64,000 bases of DNA from assembly GCA_044341025.1 (NCBI GenBank), contig JBIISM010000013.1, positions 1 to 64,000 of the forward strand. The letters are read 5' to 3'. Source of the DNA: JABMMZ01 sp044341025 (GTDB lineage Bacteria > Bacteroidota > Bacteroidia > NS11-12g > UBA955). The notes below the pieces were generated by a model. The model was not told the origin of the DNA and made no database searches. It was given only the letters and a program-made list of their open reading frames with translations. Position 1 is the stretch's first letter, and each line of letters starts with the position of its first letter. The translations under genes were made by a program, and so were the position numbers. Positions 59,241 through 64,000 of this stretch are shown here, one piece after another.

Positions 59241-60476
59241 ATGGAGAATTTTAACCATAACGAAATACTAGAGGGCATGTTCACAGATGCCACTGAAGGC
59301 ATCATTGTAAGCGATTCTAAAGGGAACATTGTTTTGTCCAATCCTAAGGCTTTACAAATGTTCGGATACGATAAGGAAACCATGTGTACTTTGATTATAG
59401 AAGATTTAGTTCCTTCTCGTTTTCTGCACATGCATAAAGAACACCGAGCCAATTACCACCACAATCCTTCTCCGCGATCTATGGGGGTGGGTCGCGATTT
59501 ATGGGCGAAGAGTCGAGATGGTAATGAGTTTCCAATTGAAATTAGTTTGAGTTATGTGAAATCTTTTGATGGTATGTTGGTGGTTTCTTTTATTATTGAT
59601 ATTACTGAGCGGAAGAAAAAAGACAATGAACTTCGTGAGGCCAACGAACTGCTTAAAAAAACCACTTTTCAATTGTCTAAATTAAACCAAGATTTAGAGC
59701 AAAAAGTTCAGGAGCGCACACTCGAATTGGCCGAAATGATCCGCAAATTAACAGAGTCGAAAAAAGAAGTGGATATGGCCTTAGAAAAAGAAAGGGAATT
59801 GAATAATCTTAAATCACGTTTTATTAGCACCGCTTCACACGAATTTAGAACCCCATTGGCAACCATAATGTCTTCTGTTTCTTTGACAGGGAAATATGCC
59901 GAAAGCATGGATAAAAATAGCATGTTTAAACACATCGACCGTGTGAAGAGTTCTGTAAACCATTTAACTGATATTTTAAATGATTTCTTGTCTTTGGATA
60001 AACTCGAAGAAGGGGCTGTAATGGCCAATCCAGAATACCTTGTCTTAAATGACCTTCTTGTCGCCATAACGGATGAAATCAAGCCGATTGCAAAGGCTGG
60101 TCAACGCATTAATTTTACAGGGCTCTTGGACAATGAGCAAATTTTTATAGATAAAAGGATTCTCAAAAACATAATGTTTAATTTAATTAGCAATGCGATT
60201 AAATATTCAAATGAAAACACCAATATAGACATAAAATTAAGTAGAGATGCAAACACGCTAATGATTGAAATAAAAGACCAAGGCATTGGGATTCCACTTG
60301 AAGACCAAGCCCATATTTTTGAGCGTTTTTACCGTGCAAATAACAGTGGTAATATGCAAGGCACTGGTTTGGGTTTGAACATTGTAAAAAAGTATGTGGA
60401 GATATTAAAAGGCGATATTCAATTTAAAAGCATTCCAGAAAAGGGGACCAAATTCACACTTAAATTACCGATATAA
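59241..60476 (+). CDS. PAS sensor histidine kinase
   Basis: The 411-aa protein has no TM segment. The PAS domain covers residues 5-120 (DATEGIIVSDSKGNIVLSNP and MHKEHRANYHHNPSPRSMGV), then a coiled coil (residues 130-190). HisKA with SHEFRTPLATIMSS follows, and HATPase with NLISNAIKYSNENT and GTGLGLNIVKKY. The residues in HKEHRANYH are those seen in FixL-like PAS proteins, but haem binding cannot be claimed. It is 13 bases before a response regulator. Confidence 0.91.
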   Translation: MENFNHNEILEGMFTDATEGIIVSDSKGNIVLSNPKALQMFGYDKETMCTLIIEDLVPSRFLHMHKEHRANYHHNPSPRSMGVGRDLWAKSRDGNEFPIEISLSYVKSFDGMLVVSFIIDITERKKKDNELREANELLKKTTFQLSKLNQDLEQKVQERTLELAEMIRKLTESKKEVDMALEKERELNNLKSRFISTASHEFRTPLATIMSSVSLTGKYAESMDKNSMFKHIDRVKSSVNHLTDILNDFLSLDKLEEGAVMANPEYLVLNDLLVAITDEIKPIAKAGQRINFTGLLDNEQIFIDKRILKNIMFNLISNAIKYSNENTNIDIKLSRDANTLMIEIKDQGIGIPLEDQAHIFERFYRANNSGNMQGTGLGLNIVKKYVEILKGDIQFKSIPEKGTKFTLKLPI

Positions 60477-60489
60477 AAATTATTAAAAA

Positions 60490-61551
60490 ATGGCACACAT
60501 ATTATTAATTGAGGACAATGACAACATGAGGGAAAACACCTCTGAAATTTTAACTTTAGCCGGCCACCAAGTTGAAACTGCCAACAATGGCAAAGAAGGG
60601 GTGATAAAAGTTCAGTTAAACAAACCTGAGTTAATTATTTGTGATATCATGATGCCAGAGTTAGATGGCTATGGTGTATTACATATGTTAAACAGAGACC
60701 CAAACACCAATCAAATTCCATTTATATTTTTAACGGCTAAGGCCGACCGTTCCGACGTTAGAAAAGGGATGGAATTAGGCGCCGACGACTATGTCACCAA
60801 ACCGTTTGATGATGTCGAATTGCTTTCTGCTGTTGATACCCGCCTTAAAAAGTCAAGTTTGTTAACAGGACAAAACTTCGCTCACAACTCTGAAGGATTT
60901 GATCATTTTATTCGCCAAGTAAAATCGATTGAAGAATTTGCCCGTGTGGATGTCAATGCACGCAATAAACAATACAAGAAGAAAGATATTATTTATTCAG
61001 AAAGCAATACACCTCTTTATTTGTATTTGATTGAAAAAGGGAAGGTGAAAACGGTTAAAAACAACCGACAAGATAAGGAACTCATTACTGGGCTATACAA
61101 TGAAGGCGATTTCTTTGGCTATATTGCATTAATGGAAGACGATGTTTATGAAGATGAGGCTATAGCAATGGAGGAAACCCAACTTAAATTGATTCTAAAG
61201 GAAGATTTTTATAAACTGATTTATCAGAATAGGGAAGTGGCTAACACATTTATGAAATTATTAAGTAAAGAGGTTAAAGAGAAGGAAGAACGCCTTTTAA
61301 AAATTGCTTACGACAGTGTTAGGAAGAAAGTCTCCGAAAGTTTGATGATGCTAAAAGACCGCTATGGCAATAAAGTTGACGATGTGTTTAGTTTTCCAAT
61401 TAGCCGTGAGGATTTAGCCCATATTGCAGGTACTGCTACTGAAACGCTCATTAGAACCCTAACAGACTTCAAAGAAGAAGGTTTAATCGAAATTAAAGGA
61501 AGCACCATTACCATTGTCGATGCAAACAAATTGCGTTCGATGAAAAACTAA
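60490..61551 (+). CDS. Response regulator: receiver + cNMP-binding + Crp-type HTH
   Basis: The 353-aa protein fuses a receiver (residues 1-122; D52 in IICDIMMPELDGYG, T82, K104 in YVTKPF) to a cyclic-nucleotide-type domain (about 150-250) and a Crp HTH (DLAHIAGTATETLIRTLTDF, then EEGLIEIKGSTITIV). Crp/FNR proteins bind TGTGA- or TTGAT-type palindromes. It is the only Crp-family gene in the window and is therefore a candidate for the FNR-like boxes upstream of usp-ccoI and ccoS. Binding is inference. Confidence 0.91.
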   Translation: MAHILLIEDNDNMRENTSEILTLAGHQVETANNGKEGVIKVQLNKPELIICDIMMPELDGYGVLHMLNRDPNTNQIPFIFLTAKADRSDVRKGMELGADDYVTKPFDDVELLSAVDTRLKKSSLLTGQNFAHNSEGFDHFIRQVKSIEEFARVDVNARNKQYKKKDIIYSESNTPLYLYLIEKGKVKTVKNNRQDKELITGLYNEGDFFGYIALMEDDVYEDEAIAMEETQLKLILKEDFYKLIYQNREVANTFMKLLSKEVKEKEERLLKIAYDSVRKKVSESLMMLKDRYGNKVDDVFSFPISREDLAHIAGTATETLIRTLTDFKEEGLIEIKGSTITIVDANKLRSMKN

Positions 61552-61633
61552 AACTATTTGGTTTTTTTGCGTCTAAGACATTTTAGTAATTAGAGCTTTA
61601 CATCTTTTAATAGGGAAGCGTTGGGCACAAAAA

Positions 61634-61663
61634 AATGGGAACCATTATAAAACAGTTCCCATT
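61634..61663 (+). terminator. Terminator after the response regulator
   Basis: AATGGGAAC (61634-61642) pairs with GTTCCCATT (61655-61663), giving a 9-bp stem and 12-base loop, followed by CTCTTTA, a weak T tract. It would end the cco operon. Confidence 0.6.
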
Positions 61664-61797
61664 CTCTTTACAATATAAATTTTATTTCCTGAGACAAAGA
61701 TATGTGTACGCACTATACCATATATTACTTTTCGATAATGAACGAGGAATTTTCGAAATAGGTCTAAAATCTGTAGATAAACGGTTTTTAGATCAAA

Positions 61798-62487
61798 TTA
61801 TAATAGGTTAAGTCTTTTGTATACGGCCTCTCTATATGTTTTCCCAATGGGTATAAACTTATCGTAATATGAAATACAATTATCCTCAATGTTGTTAATG
61901 CGGTCAATCCTTATGATAAATGAACGGTGCACACGAATGAATTCGTTCGAAGCAAATTTTTGCTCAATAGCATGCATGGTTGAGTGAACAATGAATTTTT
62001 CCTTTTCTGTATTTAAGGTAACATAGTCACCCAAGCCCTCTATCCACAGTACATCCGACTTGTTGACTTTTACAATGATATTCCCTTTTTTAATAAAGAT
62101 AATGTCATTTTCTATTTTGTCAATATTGTGTTTTTCAAACATCGCTTGGGCTTTTGCCACTGCATTTAAAAATCTTGGCAATGCAATTGGTTTTACCAAA
62201 TAGTCCAATACATTGTGCTCATATGCCTCAAGCGCAAATTCAGGGTGTGATGTGGTCAGAACAATTAAAGGATGGGGATGCTTCATTGCTTTGATGAATT
62301 CGATGCCATTTAATTCGGGCATTTCGATGTCTAAAAAAATTAAATCTACTTGATTGCTGGCAATATAGGAAAGTGCTTGAAGAGCGTTGTTAAAGGTTTT
62401 TAACAGTTTTATTTGTTCGGCCTTTAAAACGCATTGTTGAGTTGCCAATAAGGCTATTTCGTTGTCGTCTATTATGATTGATTTCAT
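61798..62487 (-). CDS. LytTR response regulator
   Basis: The 229-aa protein has a receiver (phosphoacceptor Asp in IFLDIEMPELNGIEF; K in YLVKPIALPRF) and a LytTR DNA-binding domain at the C terminus (DVLWIEGLGDYVTLNT, HRSFIIRIDRI). Such regulators act on direct-repeat promoters. It is 20 bases downstream of a hybrid histidine kinase, probably its partner. Confidence 0.93.
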   Translation of the reverse strand: MKSIIIDDNEIALLATQQCVLKAEQIKLLKTFNNALQALSYIASNQVDLIFLDIEMPELNGIEFIKAMKHPHPLIVLTTSHPEFALEAYEHNVLDYLVKPIALPRFLNAVAKAQAMFEKHNIDKIENDIIFIKKGNIIVKVNKSDVLWIEGLGDYVTLNTEKEKFIVHSTMHAIEQKFASNEFIRVHRSFIIRIDRINNIEDNCISYYDKFIPIGKTYREAVYKRLNLL

Positions 62488-62506
62488 AAATATTTAGGTT
62501 TCTTTT

Positions 62507-64000
62507 TTAAGGTTGTAGTTTGCTTGCTTTATTTTCTAATTCTGGATAAAATGCTTCTAACAAGATCTGCATGGAAGCAACTTGCTGCAATAATTCGGTT
62601 TTGTTTTTTCCATTGTCTGAGTCAGTAGAAAGTTGGACCAATAATTCACTGATTTTTTGAAGTCCAAAAATATCAAAAGATGATTTTATTTTATGGCATA
62701 AATCTTTAATCTTTTGGAGGTCATTAAATTCAATTGCTTGGGTAATATTTTGCATTTCAAGGGGTATTTGGTTTAAAAATAACCGGATCATTTCAAGTTC
62801 GAAGTTGGTATTCCCTGCCGACAATTCTTCTAAGTAATTCATGTTGATTTGTAAACCAGGTTCTTCTTTGATGTCATTTTGAGATGCCTCAAAAGTATTG
62901 TCAATTAAAGTTTTAGAAAACTTTTTTATTATTTTGTGGTAAAGCGTATCAGGGTTAAACGGTTTTGAAATAAAATCATTCATGCCTACCGCAATACATT
63001 TTTCTTTTTCACCAACAATCGAATGGGCTGTCATTGCAATAATTGGGGTGCTTAATTTCAATGTGTTTCTGATTATCTTGGTGGTTTGATAACCATCCAA
63101 TTCGGGCATTTGGATGTCCATTAAAATTAAGTCATAACTTTTGAGTTTTAACATTTCCAAACCAATTTGTCCATTACTGGCCAATTCAACATCAAAATCA
63201 AAATTATTCAAAACATTTTTCGCGAGTTTTTGGTTGAGATAATTGTCTTCAATGACCAATATTACTGGTTTTCTAATGTGCGAACTTCGCTGGCTGTAGT
63301 ATGTTTCTTTTAGTGTCTCGTTCTTGGTCCCAATCTTAAGTTTTAAAACAAAGTGAAACTCAGAGCCAATGCCTTCTTTAGATTTTAATTCCAATTCACC
63401 GCCCATCAATTGAATTAAGTTCTTTGAAATACTCAATCCCAATCCGGTTCCCTCATATTTGCGGTTTATCGCATTGTTAACCTGACTAAACCGTTCAAAT
63501 ATTTTGTCTTGCTTCTCGTCGTGTATGCCAATGCCGGTGTCTTTTACTTTAAATAAAATTTGCTGATAGGAACTGCCGCTATTGATTAAAATTGCAGAAA
63601 ATTCAACTGAGCCGTTTTCGGTAAACTTAATGGCGTTGCCAACCAAATTAATTAAAATTTGATTTAATCTCAAGGCATCACACATTAAATATTGTGGAAT
63701 ATTTGGGTCAAAGTCAAAAGAAAATTTTAGGTTTTTTTGATTGGCGCTGATTTTCAAAAGATCATATACATTCTTCATGATCAAATGCGCGTCTGCTGAG
63801 CTGGTCTCTATCTTTACAACGCCAGATTCTATTTTCGAAAAGTCTAAAATATCATTAATAATAGACAACAAGTTTTCACCCGCAACCTTCACCGAATCTG
63901 CGTAGTCTTTTTGCAAATGGTCTAAACCAGTTTGTGAAAGTAACTCGGTGAAACCAATTATTGCATTCATTGGTGTTCTGATTTCGTGGCTCATATTGGC
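62507..64000 (-). CDS. Hybrid histidine kinase with HPt domain (5' end beyond window)
   Basis: The visible part opens with the H box SHEIRTPMNAIIGFTELLSQ, and the frame stays open to the right edge, so the sensor domain is not seen. HATPase (QILINLVGNAIKFTENGSVE, GTGLGLSISKNLIQLMGG) is followed by a receiver (ILMDIQMPELDGYQTTK, FISKPFNP) and an HPt domain with LCHKIKSSFDIFG. It can relay phosphate His-Asp-His, ending on the LytTR regulator just downstream. Confidence 0.92.
   Translation of the reverse strand, partial: ANMSHEIRTPMNAIIGFTELLSQTGLDHLQKDYADSVKVAGENLLSIINDILDFSKIESGVVKIETSSADAHLIMKNVYDLLKISANQKNLKFSFDFDPNIPQYLMCDALRLNQILINLVGNAIKFTENGSVEFSAILINSGSSYQQILFKVKDTGIGIHDEKQDKIFERFSQVNNAINRKYEGTGLGLSISKNLIQLMGGELELKSKEGIGSEFHFVLKLKIGTKNETLKETYYSQRSSHIRKPVILVIEDNYLNQKLAKNVLNNFDFDVELASNGQIGLEMLKLKSYDLILMDIQMPELDGYQTTKIIRNTLKLSTPIIAMTAHSIVGEKEKCIAVGMNDFISKPFNPDTLYHKIIKKFSKTLIDNTFEASQNDIKEEPGLQINMNYLEELSAGNTNFELEMIRLFLNQIPLEMQNITQAIEFNDLQKIKDLCHKIKSSFDIFGLQKISELLVQLSTDSDNGKNKTELLQQVASMQILLEAFYPELENKASKLQP

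Noticed and set aside
59241..60476. FixL-type haem oxygen sensor
   Set aside because: The PAS domain is certain but a haem-ligating histidine cannot be established from sequence alone, so I call it only a PAS kinase.

Overview
The window reads as a chromosome segment of an aerobic member of the Bacteroidota. Two proteins carry type IX secretion sorting domains (type B at 3841-5811, type A at 28181-30148). The cbb3 oxidase has a fused CcoN-CcoO subunit. Promoters follow the TTTG - 19/20 bp - TAnnTTTG pattern of the phylum, and several outer-membrane, lipoprotein and gliding-type families occur. I cannot place it to genus from sequence alone.

Layout. Bases 1-10258 are core genes: an M23/LysM murein hydrolase, ruvC, a flippase plus GT2 pair, a T9SS protein, an lptC / outer-membrane protein / coaX / birA operon, and rsfS. 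Bases 10284-10507 hold a promoter, a broken 5' copy of a tRNA-Val, and the intact tRNA-Val(TAC). Bases 10458-25328 are a 14.8-kb integrative element in the 3' half of that tRNA, bounded by a 52-bp direct repeat, with a tyrosine recombinase and an excisionase-type HTH protein at the right end. Its left half carries nuclease-like cargo: two PD-(D/E)XK-type proteins, a five-zinc-knuckle EDxHD nuclease and two paralogous membrane proteins. Its middle is rearranged: a DUF6371-type primase-like gene is split by an inversion, a terminase-small-subunit-like pair is duplicated, an HTH gene is duplicated and truncated, and iteron-like repeats sit among them. Just outside attR lie a truncated GIY-YIG gene and a mazEF toxin-antitoxin pair with a clear operator.

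Bases 26568-47021 are mostly housekeeping: a YdeI-CDGSH fusion, tspO, holA, terC, trmN6, queA, a chromate transporter, dnaN, a GlcD-type oxidase, pyrophosphatase, a ZIP transporter, an N-acetylglucosamine kinase, stress proteins and a YebC regulator. Bases 47177-49175 encode paaABC (phenylacetyl-CoA epoxidase) without paaD or paaE. Bases 49381-61551 form a low-oxygen respiration cluster on the + strand: universal stress protein, CcoI copper ATPase, CcoS, CcoNO, CcoQ, CcoP, CcoG, CcoH, a SafE-type membrane protein, a PAS histidine kinase and a receiver-cNMP-Crp response regulator. FNR-like TGAN5ATCA sites lie at nearly the same distance from the -7 element in front of both transcription units of this cluster, which suggests one Crp/FNR-family regulator controls both. 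The window ends with a LytTR regulator and a hybrid histidine kinase cut by the right edge.

The most unusual material is inside the tRNA-Val element. Integrase, excisionase, primase and terminase-small-like genes together resemble a phage-satellite (PICI-like) gene set, with nuclease-rich cargo that could be anti-phage. These functional ideas are inference; the repeats, splits and motifs are directly visible.
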